From SAR86 cluster bacterium (GTDB taxonomy: Bacteria; Pseudomonadota; Gammaproteobacteria; Magnimaribacterales; AG-339-G14): a DNA stretch of 64,000 nt. Position numbers and translations under genes: made by a program. The notes under the pieces were generated by a model. It was given only the letters and a program-made list of their open reading frames with translations. It was not told where the DNA came from and made no database searches. Below, piece after piece: positions 27,876-36,261 of the stretch; position 1 is the first letter of the stretch; every line of letters starts with the position of its first letter. The DNA lies in the NCBI GenBank assembly GCA_023703675.1, contig CP097974.1:395288-459287 (forward strand), written 5' to 3'.

Positions 27876-28520
27876 ATGAAAATAAAAAAATACATTGCTG
27901 AATTTTTAGGAACCTTTTTTTTAGTGGCTACAGTCATTGGTTCCGGGATCATGGGTGATAATTTATCTTCTGGTAATGTGGCAGTGGCTTTATTAGGTAA
28001 TACGATTGCAACCGGAGCAATTCTTTATGTCATCATTAAATCTTTTGAAGATTTATCAGGAGCTCACTTTAATCCAATTGTCTCAATAGTCTTTTATTTT
28101 TTAAAAGAGATCAACTTAAAAGATTTACTCTTCTATTTAATTATTCAATTCATTGCAGGATTTTTCGCAGTAATATTTATCCATTTCATATTTGAACTTA
28201 GTTTGCTTCAAATTTCATCCAAACCCAGGATGGGAATCAGTATGCTTTTAAGTGAAATAATTGCATCATTGGGATTAATTTTAACTATCTTAATGGTTAG
28301 AAAAAATAATAAGTCTAATGTAGCTATTTCAGTGGCTTTATTTATTACAGCGGGTTACTGGTTTACATCGTCTACCTCATTCGCAAATCCAGCAGTAACT
28401 CTAGCTAGGACATTTACGGATACTTTTACTGGAATTTCACCAGAGTCGATTATTTATTTCTTTTCAGGCCAATTAATTGGTCTGTTCATTGCTTTGTATA
28501 TTTATAAATTTTTAAGATGA
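27876..28520 (+). CDS. MIP-family channel (AqpS-like aquaglyceroporin)
   Basis: 214 aa, six helices. The two half-helix motifs are HFNPIVS (NPI in place of NPA, near residue 66) and FANPAVT (near residue 170), with the AEFLGTFFLVATVIGSG N-terminal helix. It overlaps arsC by 4 bp (ATGA). From established knowledge, aquaporins encoded with arsC (AqpS) export arsenite formed from arsenate. That fits this context, because arsenate enters through phosphate transporters such as the Pit encoded at 33296. A general water/glycerol role cannot be excluded. Confidence 0.85.
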   Translation: MKIKKYIAEFLGTFFLVATVIGSGIMGDNLSSGNVAVALLGNTIATGAILYVIIKSFEDLSGAHFNPIVSIVFYFLKEINLKDLLFYLIIQFIAGFFAVIFIHFIFELSLLQISSKPRMGISMLLSEIIASLGLILTILMVRKNNKSNVAISVALFITAGYWFTSSTSFANPAVTLARTFTDTFTGISPESIIYFFSGQLIGLFIALYIYKFLR

Positions 28521-28936
28521 GAGAATCGAAGAAAATATTATTTCTCTGCACTGGAAATTCTTGTAGATCGCAAATGGCTGAAGGTTTTGCAAAAAAATTT
28601 ACTACTTTTCAGGCTTATTCAGCTGGCACTAGAAAATCTAATTTAAATTCATATGCAATCAAAGTAATGTCAGAAGTCAAAATTGATATATCTGATCAAT
28701 TCTCTAAAACCATAGACGAATTGGAAGACAAAGATTTTGATTATGTTTTTACTTTATGTTCAGATGCTGAAGAAAACTGTCCAGTCTTATTCAAAGGGAA
28801 GACCATACACAAAGGTTTTGAAGATCCTCCTATGCTCTCAGAAAATATAAATGACGATGAAAAAATATTAAATATTTACAGAAGGGTAAGGGATGAAATT
28901 CTTGATTTCATTCTAAATATCAATCATGACATTTAA
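28517..28936 (+). CDS. arsC: arsenate reductase, low-molecular-weight phosphatase type
   Basis: 139 aa of the LMW protein-tyrosine-phosphatase fold. The P-loop is CTGNSCRSQ (residues 11-19) with the CX5R signature, and two further cysteines sit in LCSDAEENCP (near residues 80-90), the redox pair of thioredoxin-coupled ArsC. Converts arsenate to arsenite, which can leave by the overlapping channel gene. No arsR or arsB/acr3 is nearby, so the channel seems to be the exit route. Alternative: a tyrosine phosphatase, but the extra cysteines favour ArsC. Confidence 0.88.
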   Translation: MRESKKILFLCTGNSCRSQMAEGFAKKFTTFQAYSAGTRKSNLNSYAIKVMSEVKIDISDQFSKTIDELEDKDFDYVFTLCSDAEENCPVLFKGKTIHKGFEDPPMLSENINDDEKILNIYRRVRDEILDFILNINHDI

Positions 28937-28950
28937 ATTTAGTCATTCTG

Positions 28951-29042
28951 GGACAATAGTTTCACAACAATTTTATCGTGTATTATTTTTCAATTTAGAG
29001 AAATAAAATATGGAATCTTTTTTTAAACTGCTTTCCAGCTAG
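28951..29042 (+). repeat. diverged copy of the pit promoter and start (relic)
   Basis: About 70 bp resembles the region before and into pit (33238-33305): shared blocks AGTTTC, AACAAT, ATTATTTTT, AATTTAGAGA and ATATGGAA align in order. The copied ATG at 29010 reads MESFFKLLSS then stop, against METLFLDPF in pit, so only promoter and first codons remain. Half-sites GACAATA (28952) and CACAACA (28963) keep the 11-bp period. Confidence 0.6.
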
Positions 29043-29066
29043 AATGTTCTCATTAAGTTTTTTATT

Positions 29067-29097
29067 TGTAACATTTCTGTAACATTTTTTGTATACA
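29067..29097 (+). promoter_or_regulatory. Pho box and -10 for the TonB receptor/phytase genes
   Basis: TGTAACA starts at 29067 and again at 29078, exactly 11 bp apart, with TATACA at 29092-29097 as a plausible -10. A GAGGGA ribosome site (about 29115) and the ATG at 29126 follow. Confidence 0.78.
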
Positions 29098-29125
29098 TTA
29101 ACTCTAAGTTTATTGAGGGACTCCT

Positions 29126-31678
29126 ATGAAAAAAATATATTTATTTCTTTTAATTTTTGCAAACCCTTTTGTATTTTCTCAAGAAGACTCAGAAAATATT
29201 GAGGAACTATTTGTAGTTGGAACAAAAGCTAGCATTATCTCTGCTATAGAAAAGCAAAGGGAATCCGATCAGATTATATCTGTTATAGATTCAGATGCAT
29301 TAGGTGAATTTCCAGATACTACCGCTGCAGAGGCTTTAAGAAGAATCTCAGGTATTTCAGTTGAAAACGACCAAGGTGAGGGCCGTTATGTTACTGTTAG
29401 AGGTCTTTCTGGAGACTTAAACAATATTTCTGTCAATGGCGCAACTATTCCAGCACCAGAAGGTGGAAGAAAAGTGATGCTCGACGGTCTACCAACAGAA
29501 CTTCTAGATTCTATTGAAGTATACAAATCTTTAACTCCTGATCAAGATCTTGATTCTATTGGTGGAAGAGTTGAGTTTAATACGAAAAGCGCTCTAGACT
29601 TGGATGGCACGTATTTCAAACTAAAAGCAAATACCCAATACAACGATCAAACATATAATAATGATAATCCTAAAATCTCCCTCACCTACGGAGATCTGAT
29701 TAGTGAAAATGTGGGACATATAATTGGTCTTACTTATTCTAAAAAACAAGTAATTACTTACAACAATGAAACCGGTTTTCCTGCTTGGGCTGCCACTGGT
29801 GGAAACTATGCAATAGATGATGATTTTGAAAGCAGATATTATGATTTAACCAGAGAAAGATTAGGTATTACTTACGACATTGACTATAGGATCAATGATG
29901 AATCATCTATGTATGCAAATATTTTATGGAATGAATACGTGGATGATGAGCTCAGATATAAAGATGAGTACGGGAAGTTAAAAAACAGTAATGTTACTGC
30001 TGTAGGAAGCACTATTACAGAAATAAGAAGAGATGCAGAAGTAAGAGTTAGGGAGGAAGTTAGAACAATCAGAACATTCATTCTAGGTGGTAACACAATA
30101 GTCAACGGTTGGGATGCAGAGTTTGCATTTTCGAATTCTTTTGCTGAAGAAGATGATACAGACAATGTTGATGCAAAGTTTAGAAGCAGTACCTTTAAGG
30201 CAGCTGCTTGTGGAGGACCTTGTGGATCTTTTGATTATTCAAATCCTCAAATACCACGTATGACTCTAGCTACTGCAATTACTACTGGGGCTGGAAATAT
30301 TTATGATCCAGCAAGCATGGGAGTAGATGAGATTGAAGAGGAAGATTCTGTAATTGATGACACAATATCATCATTTCAGGCTGATTTTACAAAAGAAGGT
30401 TTTACGGTTTCTGATATTCCAACGACTTTAAAATTTGGCTTCAAATATAGCACTCGAGAAAAAGAAAAAACTGTTTCAGGTTTCGCTTCGGATCCTGGTA
30501 CTTCTCAATCAAATTACAATCCAATCACTACACCAGTTAACTGGCCTTGGCCAAATGTATTTGGTCCCATGGCAGATCCTGCAACAATCTTCGCTCTTCA
30601 GGGCACATTTGGTTCATTAACAAATAACTATGCAAAACCTAACTTTGACAAAGATTTTGTTTCTGAAGAAGATATCACAGCACTTTATTTAATGGGCACA
30701 ATGGAATTTGAAAATGCAGTTGTGATTGCTGGTCTAAGGGCAGAGGACACTTCATTTGATACACTTGGATACAATAAAGAAGATGACTCTACTATTAGAG
30801 CATCTAAAAATTACACATTCGTATCACCAAGTGTAAACGTAAAATACTTCGTCAATGACGACACAATAGTTCGTGGTGCAATTTTTCGATCTTTATCTAG
30901 ACCTGGATTTGGTGAAACTGCTCCCGTAGCAGACTTTAAATCGGATGGAACTGCAGCGGATGGAAGTACAATTTATAAGGGAGAAATGGGTAATCCTGAC
31001 TTAGAACCATATGAATCTACAAATCTAGATCTTAGTTTTGAAAGATATTATGAAAATGGCGCAGTATCAATAGGTTATTTTAGGAAAGATGTTAAAAATG
31101 CTATTTATCCTCAAGTTACAGCAGGTGTTGTTGGAGGGATTAACTTTAGCGAATTAGAAACATACATTAACAGTGAAAAGTCAACAGTTGATGGAATTGA
31201 ATTCAATTTTTTCAGTGAATTTGTGAATCTTCCTGAACCATTTGATGGTTTATTCATCTCATTAAATTTAACTGAAGTTGACGCTGAAAGTGATGTTCCT
31301 AGCGCTGCCGGTGTGTTTACCGTTCCATTTAGAAAACTCGCTGATAGCACAAGAAATTTATCAATTGGGTACGACAAAGGAAAAGTTGACATGAGACTCT
31401 CGTTAGCTCAAAGAAGCGATTACTTAGATTATCTTGCTGATGATGATATAGAAACTACTGTAGATAATCTAAATTATGACAATATCAGATTTACTGACGA
31501 TCATTCGCAAATAGACTTTACAGCCAAATATTATTTGGATGATAATTTAACTCTTAAATTAGACTTAATTAATATAAATGACGAACCAGAATTCTATTAT
31601 TGGGGCAATCCTTCAAGACTTTCTCAATATGATGAATATGGTAGAAGTGCGACAATTGGTTTCACTTATAAGTACTAA
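29126..31678 (+). CDS. TonB-dependent receptor, phytase-associated
   Basis: 850 aa outer-membrane receptor. Signal peptide to about FSQ (residue 19), TonB-box-like EELFVVG, plug with EFPDTTAAEALRRISG, VTVRGLSGDLNNISVNG and PDQDLDSIGGRVEFNT, the signature of the Xanthomonas/Caulobacter-type TonB receptor subfamily; barrel to a terminal IGFTYKY. Its neighbour is a beta-propeller phytase, so the likely cargo is phytate or its partly dephosphorylated products (inference). Preceded by a two-copy Pho box. The stop is followed within 20 bp by a terminator hairpin that overlaps the phytase signal sequence. Confidence 0.92.
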   Translation: MKKIYLFLLIFANPFVFSQEDSENIEELFVVGTKASIISAIEKQRESDQIISVIDSDALGEFPDTTAAEALRRISGISVENDQGEGRYVTVRGLSGDLNNISVNGATIPAPEGGRKVMLDGLPTELLDSIEVYKSLTPDQDLDSIGGRVEFNTKSALDLDGTYFKLKANTQYNDQTYNNDNPKISLTYGDLISENVGHIIGLTYSKKQVITYNNETGFPAWAATGGNYAIDDDFESRYYDLTRERLGITYDIDYRINDESSMYANILWNEYVDDELRYKDEYGKLKNSNVTAVGSTITEIRRDAEVRVREEVRTIRTFILGGNTIVNGWDAEFAFSNSFAEEDDTDNVDAKFRSSTFKAAACGGPCGSFDYSNPQIPRMTLATAITTGAGNIYDPASMGVDEIEEEDSVIDDTISSFQADFTKEGFTVSDIPTTLKFGFKYSTREKEKTVSGFASDPGTSQSNYNPITTPVNWPWPNVFGPMADPATIFALQGTFGSLTNNYAKPNFDKDFVSEEDITALYLMGTMEFENAVVIAGLRAEDTSFDTLGYNKEDDSTIRASKNYTFVSPSVNVKYFVNDDTIVRGAIFRSLSRPGFGETAPVADFKSDGTAADGSTIYKGEMGNPDLEPYESTNLDLSFERYYENGAVSIGYFRKDVKNAIYPQVTAGVVGGINFSELETYINSEKSTVDGIEFNFFSEFVNLPEPFDGLFISLNLTEVDAESDVPSAAGVFTVPFRKLADSTRNLSIGYDKGKVDMRLSLAQRSDYLDYLADDDIETTVDNLNYDNIRFTDDHSQIDFTAKYYLDDNLTLKLDLININDEPEFYYWGNPSRLSQYDEYGRSATIGFTYKY

Positions 31679-32759
31679 AAATTATTTTCCCCCAAAAAAG
31701 GCAAGTTTCATACTTGCCTTTTTCTTGTCTACTTTTGCTTTTGCAGATTATGTTGAGGTTGAGGCAATTTACGAGACACCGCCAGTTATAACTGAGGGAG
31801 ATGCAGCTGATGATCCTGCAATATGGGTAAATAAAAATAATCCTTCAAATTCAATTATCTTTGGAACTGATAAAAAAAGCGGAATTTATAGTTACAATCT
31901 TCAAGGACAAGAGTTGAGTTATACAAATCTTGGCAGGATTAATAATGTTGATACAAGAAGTATGAATCTTGGAGACGATGAGAATGTCTCTGATTTTACT
32001 TTTCTTTTTGGGTCTAATAGAACATTAGGATCGGTAGATTTATGGGTATTTGAAGATAATAAAACAAGACAAAAACTTAAAAATAATTCATGGGAAGTCC
32101 CATCAAAACCATCATTTAGAGGTAAATCAAATATTATCGTATATGGTATATGCGCTGGAATCGATCCAAAGTATGGATTAGTTGCTTTTTTAACAGAAGA
32201 CACTGGTCCGCGAGTTGAAGTATGGAACCTGACTGATAATGGCCTCGATCTTATAACAACTTTTAATAATGGTGGAGAATCGGAAGGGTGTGTTTATGAT
32301 GATTTCAATAGAACTCTTTTTATATCAGAAGAAGAAGTAAGAGGGGTTTTAAAAGCTTATAGACTCGATGACAGTTTTGATTTCTCTGAGCCTTATATTG
32401 TCGATTCTAGAGAAGGTCAAATTGGTGGCGACCCAGAGGGAGTATCTTTATATAAAACATCAAACAATTCTGGTTATTTAATTTTGTCCTCTCAAGGCGA
32501 TAGTAAATTTAATTTGTATGATAGGAATTATCCATATGATTATATAACCAGTTTTAGAATAGGTTCTTCAAAAAGTATAGACAATGTTACTGATACTGAC
32601 GGTATAGAAACAATCAACTTTAAACTGAGTGATGAGTATCCAGAAGGTATTATGATTGCACAAGATGGTCTTAATAAAGATGGGTATAAAACTAAAAGGC
32701 AAAACTTTAAAATTGTCTCTTTCAAAGATGTACTTGATGCTTTAACTGTTCCTAGATAA
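31638..32759 (+). CDS. beta-propeller phytase (3-phytase)
   Basis: Secreted or periplasmic enzyme that removes phosphates from phytate. Family blocks include GDAADDPAIWVN, IIFGTDKKSGIYSYNLQG, NNVDTR, ESEGCVYDD and FISEEEVRG; the acidic residues are the expected Ca2+ ligands. No ATG lies between the receptor stop (31678) and the mature part, so translation must start inside the receptor gene: I chose the ATG at 31638 (373 aa, 36-residue signal ending STFAFA), with the frame open back to 31578 and GTG 31647/TTG 31653 as alternatives. The signal-peptide codons contain a terminator-like hairpin (31695-31723). Expression seems to need readthrough and translational coupling with the receptor. Confidence 0.88.
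   Translation: MVEVRQLVSLISTKNYFPPKKASFILAFFLSTFAFADYVEVEAIYETPPVITEGDAADDPAIWVNKNNPSNSIIFGTDKKSGIYSYNLQGQELSYTNLGRINNVDTRSMNLGDDENVSDFTFLFGSNRTLGSVDLWVFEDNKTRQKLKNNSWEVPSKPSFRGKSNIIVYGICAGIDPKYGLVAFLTEDTGPRVEVWNLTDNGLDLITTFNNGGESEGCVYDDFNRTLFISEEEVRGVLKAYRLDDSFDFSEPYIVDSREGQIGGDPEGVSLYKTSNNSGYLILSSQGDSKFNLYDRNYPYDYITSFRIGSSKSIDNVTDTDGIETINFKLSDEYPEGIMIAQDGLNKDGYKTKRQNFKIVSFKDVLDALTVPR
31695..31723 (+). terminator. terminator hairpin embedded in the phytase signal-peptide codons
   Basis: Stem AAAAAGGCAAGT (31695-31706), loop TTCAT, stem ACTTGCCTTTTT (31712-31723): 12 perfect pairs with a run of T. It lies 17 bp after the TonB receptor stop and inside the phytase frame, so it may attenuate phytase expression relative to the receptor. 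Confidence 0.75.
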
Positions 32760-32953
32760 TATCTAGGGTTTATATCAAATAATTCAATCACTCATATGCA
32801 TTAATTCTTACCTTTGCCTTTTATTGTTCTGGATAAATCTATTTCTTGTCAGCCTAAGGACTAAACTGAAATAGGAATCGAATTAAATTTTTAAATATTT
32901 AAATTTAAAGTTTTGAAAAAAATGCTAGTTTTTTTTATAAAATTCATCTATTG

Positions 32954-32982
32954 TGTCAATTATGTGACATAAAAGTGTCAAT
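32954..32982. promoter_or_regulatory. Pho-box-like triple repeat
   Basis: TGTCAAT (32954), TGACATA (32965) and TGTCAAT (32976) repeat with an 11-bp period and are closer to the E. coli TGTCAT consensus than other boxes here. A -10-like TAATAT at about 32993 overlaps the ATG at 32998, so transcription might start after it. The preceding 32760-32950 stretch shows no gene; only a short CCTAGATA/TATCTAGG hairpin at 32751-32767. Confidence 0.6.
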
Positions 32983-32997
32983 AATGTTACAAATAAT

Positions 32998-33123
32998 ATG
33001 AATACTAAAACCGTTCTTAAAGATCAAAGATTAATACCTGCAAAGTCTCAAGTGCAAGAGATGGTTATATTTGGTTTTATTTCTTTATGGATAGTTTTAG
33101 TGGCAGTTCTTTATTTTTCATAA
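32998..33123 (+). CDS. 41 aa single-helix membrane protein, unknown
   Basis: Frame with a basic N-terminal half (MNTKTVLKDQRLIPAK) and a C-terminal membrane helix of about 18 residues ending AVLYFS. It has no clear ribosome site at 32998; if the Pho promoter starts after 33000, the internal GTG (33052) or ATG (33061) would yield only the helix. Its position between a Pho box and pit suggests phosphate-starvation expression. No family recognised. Confidence 0.45.
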   Translation: MNTKTVLKDQRLIPAKSQVQEMVIFGFISLWIVLVAVLYFS

Positions 33124-33237
33124 ATATCTCTGAAAAAAAAACCTAAGTCTTTTTATTTATCCATAAATTGCAAGGATTTGAATCATTCACTATTTCATCT
33201 AAATTTTACTTTTATATCTAAAATTAAGTTTCATTAA

Positions 33238-33282
33238 GGCAACAGTTTCTTAACAATCTTGTAGTAAAATTATTTTTAATTT
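33238..33282 (+). promoter_or_regulatory. Pho-box-like promoter of pit
   Basis: Half-sites GGCAACA (33238), CTTAACA (33249) and TGTAGTA (33260) have the 11-bp period, weaker than other boxes. TAATTT at 33277-33282 is a -10 candidate, giving a very short leader before the ATG at 33296. A diverged copy of this block lies at 28951. Confidence 0.5.
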
Positions 33283-33295
33283 AGAGACTCTCAAT

Positions 33296-34546
33296 ATGGA
33301 AACTTTGTTTTTGGATCCTTTTAACATACTTTTGATTGCAGGATTTATTGGTTTTTTTATGGCTTTCGGCATTGGGGCTAACGATGTTGCAAACTCCATG
33401 GGGACTTCTGTAGGAAGCAAAGCTATAACCCTTAAACAAGCAGTAATAATTGCGGCTATTTTTGAATTTTTAGGAGCTTTTTTAGCAGGTGGAGAAGTAA
33501 CTTCTACAATTAGAAAAGGCATCGTAGATCCAAATCTCTATGCCAATGATGTAAATATATTTGTAATGGGCATGATATCAGCTCTTTTAGCAGGAGGTAC
33601 TTGGTTGTTTATCGCGAGTTTAAGAGGCTGGCCTGTTTCTACTACTCACTCAATAGTGGGAGCTATTATTGGTTTCGTACTAATTTCTAAGGGAGTAGAT
33701 GCCGTATCTTGGGGTAAGGTTGGTAATATAGCAATGAGTTGGGTAACTTCCCCTTTATTTTCTGGAACTTTAGCCTTTGGACTTTATATTTCTGCAAAAA
33801 AATTAATCTTAGACAGAGCCAATCCTGGAAAAGCAGCTATCACTTTTATTCCATTTTATAGTTTTCTAGTAGCAGTCGTTATTTCACTCGTCACAGCAAG
33901 GAAAGGTCTTAAACATGTAGGAATAGAATTTTCAGAAAATGAAATTTATTTATTTACTTTAATTTTTAGCATTATTGTTGCAACTGGAACAGCATTTTTT
34001 TTAAGAAGGAATAAAGATCAAATAATGAGAGAAGGCGGCATTGAATTTGCATTTGGATTGCTGATGATAGTTTCTGCTAGCGCCATGGCTTTTGCCCATG
34101 GTTCAAATGATGTTGCAAATGCAATTGGACCTTTAGCAGCAGTTGTAAGTGTTGTGGATACTGGCGAAATAGGATCTAAATCTTTAATCAGCCCATGGGT
34201 GTTACTTGTTGGAGGTATTGGGATAGTTTTTGGTTTAGCAACTCTAGGTTCCAGGGTCATCTCAACAGTCGGAAAAAAAATTACAGCTCTAACTCCTAGT
34301 CTTGGCTTCTCCGCTGAAATGGCCACAGCGTCTACTGTTGTTGCTGCAACTTATCTTGGGTTTCCTATTTCAACTACACATACACTAGTTGGTGGAGTTA
34401 TAGGTGTTGGTCTAGCTAAAGGCGCAGAACACTTAGATTATGCTTCCATAAAGAGAATAATTGCTTCATGGTTAGTAACTATTCCAGCTGGAGCAGCTTT
34501 TACAATTTTATTCTATATTTTATTAAGAATAATTTTTAGTGTGTAA
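33296..34546 (+). CDS. pit: Pit-type inorganic phosphate permease
   Basis: PiT family (PF01384-type) cation/phosphate symporter, 416 aa with about ten helices. The two family signatures are GANDVANSMGTSVGS (near residue 28) and HGSNDVANAIGPLAAV (near residue 265), each followed by a matching inverted-repeat segment with STTHSIVGA and STTHTLVGGV. Imports phosphate (and arsenate) across the inner membrane. Convergent with the prepilin peptidase, 10 bp apart. Pit genes are often phosphate-repressed or constitutive; here the upstream repeats suggest PhoB involvement, sign unknown. Confidence 0.95.
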   Translation: METLFLDPFNILLIAGFIGFFMAFGIGANDVANSMGTSVGSKAITLKQAVIIAAIFEFLGAFLAGGEVTSTIRKGIVDPNLYANDVNIFVMGMISALLAGGTWLFIASLRGWPVSTTHSIVGAIIGFVLISKGVDAVSWGKVGNIAMSWVTSPLFSGTLAFGLYISAKKLILDRANPGKAAITFIPFYSFLVAVVISLVTARKGLKHVGIEFSENEIYLFTLIFSIIVATGTAFFLRRNKDQIMREGGIEFAFGLLMIVSASAMAFAHGSNDVANAIGPLAAVVSVVDTGEIGSKSLISPWVLLVGGIGIVFGLATLGSRVISTVGKKITALTPSLGFSAEMATASTVVAATYLGFPISTTHTLVGGVIGVGLAKGAEHLDYASIKRIIASWLVTIPAGAAFTILFYILLRIIFSV

Positions 34547-34556
34547 AGTCTTTTAT

Positions 34557-35306
34557 TCAAAGAATAAATAACATCCAAATCCCAGACAAAGCTATGTGCG
34601 GACCAAAAGCAATTTCAAAGTTTCTTTTGTTTTTGATATACGTCATAACAACATAAAAAAAAATTCCTGACACTGATGAAAATAAAATCAGTAAAGGAAT
34701 TTTTTCTAGTTCAAATAAACCAGATAAAAAAGAAATTAACAGTACATCGCCCATTCCAAGACCCTCCCTGGAACGAAGAATCTTAAAAACAATACTGACA
34801 AATAATAATGCTAAAAAGGTAATTAAAATAAATAATAGTGTTTGGAAAATAGTATCTGAATTAATTAAACAAACATTAAATAAGATCAATAAATTAAGAA
34901 AAAAGGGTATTTTAAAAAAATTTAGATCAATTTTTGAAATAAGTATGAGGTTCAAAAAAAGTATTAAGTGTAAATAAAAATTTATGCTTAATAAGCCAAA
35001 TTTAAAATAAAGGGCGATAAATAGTAAAGAACATATAATTTCTGTGAAGGGATACTCTAGTGTTATTTTTTTTTTACAAAAATTACATGATCCTCTTTGC
35101 CTTAAAAATCCATAAACAGGTATTAAATTTATCCATGAGATTTGCCTTCCGCAACTTGAACAAAAGGATCTAGGCCAAAAAAGGTTTAACGACGGTAAAT
35201 GAGGAGATTTTCTTTCATAATTGAGAATTAAGGGCAATCTGAAACCTATGCTATTTAAGGAGCTCCCAAAAATTAAGCCCAAAAGCATGACTAGTAAAAT
35301 ATCCAT
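34557..35306 (-). CDS. pilD: prepilin peptidase/N-methyltransferase (GspO/PilD)
   Basis: Inner-membrane aspartyl protease that cleaves type IV prepilin-like leaders and methylates the new N-terminal residue. 249 aa from the ATG at 35306 (a GTG at 35312 would add two residues). The zinc-binding cytoplasmic loop has paired CSSCGR and CNFCKK motifs; the two catalytic aspartates are in SKIDLNFFKIP and GLGMGDVLL. Divergent from gspC across 133 bp, so it probably processes GspG, I, J and K encoded there. No pilin assembly genes (pilBC) are in the window. Confidence 0.93.
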   Translation of the reverse strand: MDILLVMLLGLIFGSSLNSIGFRLPLILNYERKSPHLPSLNLFWPRSFCSSCGRQISWINLIPVYGFLRQRGSCNFCKKKITLEYPFTEIICSLLFIALYFKFGLLSINFYLHLILFLNLILISKIDLNFFKIPFFLNLLILFNVCLINSDTIFQTLLFILITFLALLFVSIVFKILRSREGLGMGDVLLISFLSGLFELEKIPLLILFSSVSGIFFYVVMTYIKNKRNFEIAFGPHIALSGIWMLFIL

Positions 35307-35362
35307 AAACACTTAAAAACTATAGAATATTTTTTTGAGTAATTAAAAAATAAATTCATAAA

Positions 35363-35380
35363 AGTTACAGATTCGTAACA
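35363..35380. promoter_or_regulatory. Pho-box-like repeat in the pilD-gspC intergenic region
   Basis: AGTTACA (35363) and CGTAACA (35374) are 11 bp apart. On the minus strand they read TGTTACG and TGTAACT, so either pilD or the gsp operon could be the target. The -10 is unclear on either side. Confidence 0.45.
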
Positions 35381-35439
35381 AATCTTATTGAATGTTTTTA
35401 GTTAAATTGAGCAAATTAAAGTAAAATTTTCAAACTTTA

Positions 35440-36261
35440 ATGAAAATAAACACGATTTACTTACAAAAAACAAAAGACTTAATCTTTTATATGGATCAAA
35501 AGAGAAGACTCGTCTTTGTTTCGATTTTATCTTTAGTTCTTGTCCTCGAGCTATCGAATCTAATTTTAAATATTTTTTTTTCTGAGAAGGTAAATTACCA
35601 GATCGCTCAAGGATCCGGAGCTTCAACCATTGAATTATTTAAAGATCCTTTTTCTTCTTCTCTTGATAGCAATGCCAACCAAATTTTGGATTTTATAAAA
35701 GCTCCCGAGACTAATCTTTCTTTGAAACTTTTTGGAGTAACTTCGTCAGACGATAAAAATTTTGCCACTATAGGGGTTAATAACAAAGATCAAAAAGCTT
35801 ACGTTCCAGGCGATTTAATTCAAGACAACGTTTATTTAGAATCGATTCAAAAAGATTTTGTAACTATATCAAGGTCAGGAATTTCGGAGAGTCTATCCTT
35901 TGATAAAAGTTCTGTAATTACTGGAATTGAATTAGCAGAAACAAAGAAAGAAAAGAAAAATTTTGAAAATTGGCTTTCCGGTCAATCCGTTGACGATCTT
36001 TTATCATTCACTCCCATTATTGAGAACGGACTTTTAATAGGTTTAGAAGTTTCGCCTGGAGAGGATTCAAGATTGTATGATGAATTGGAGCTAATTCCTG
36101 GGGATATATTGATTTCAATAAATGGAATGAACATTTCCGAGCTAAATATTGAAGACAACGATTCAATTGAGTCATTTTTAGAATCAACGAATGCTTTAAA
36201 TTTTTTGATCAAAAGAGGAGAAGATCAAATAAATTTAAATTTTGATGTAGGTAAAATATGA
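35440..36261 (+). CDS. gspC: type II secretion protein GspC
   Basis: Inner-membrane protein linking the T2SS inner platform to the secretin. 273 aa: a cytoplasmic N-terminus, one helix (about residues 23-45), an HR domain with SLKLFGVTSSDDKNFATIGV (about residues 95-150), and a C-terminal PDZ-like domain with LIPGDILISINGM. Start could also be the in-frame ATG at 35491. Stop overlaps the gspD ATG (ATGA). First gene of the gsp operon; a Pho-box-like repeat lies about 60 bp upstream. Confidence 0.88.
   Translation: MKINTIYLQKTKDLIFYMDQKRRLVFVSILSLVLVLELSNLILNIFFSEKVNYQIAQGSGASTIELFKDPFSSSLDSNANQILDFIKAPETNLSLKLFGVTSSDDKNFATIGVNNKDQKAYVPGDLIQDNVYLESIQKDFVTISRSGISESLSFDKSSVITGIELAETKKEKKNFENWLSGQSVDDLLSFTPIIENGLLIGLEVSPGEDSRLYDELELIPGDILISINGMNISELNIEDNDSIESFLESTNALNFLIKRGEDQINLNFDVGKI

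Noticed and set aside
32751-32767. Hairpin CCTAGATA/TATCTAGG after the phytase as terminator
   Set aside because: No T-run and hardly any loop; may be chance.
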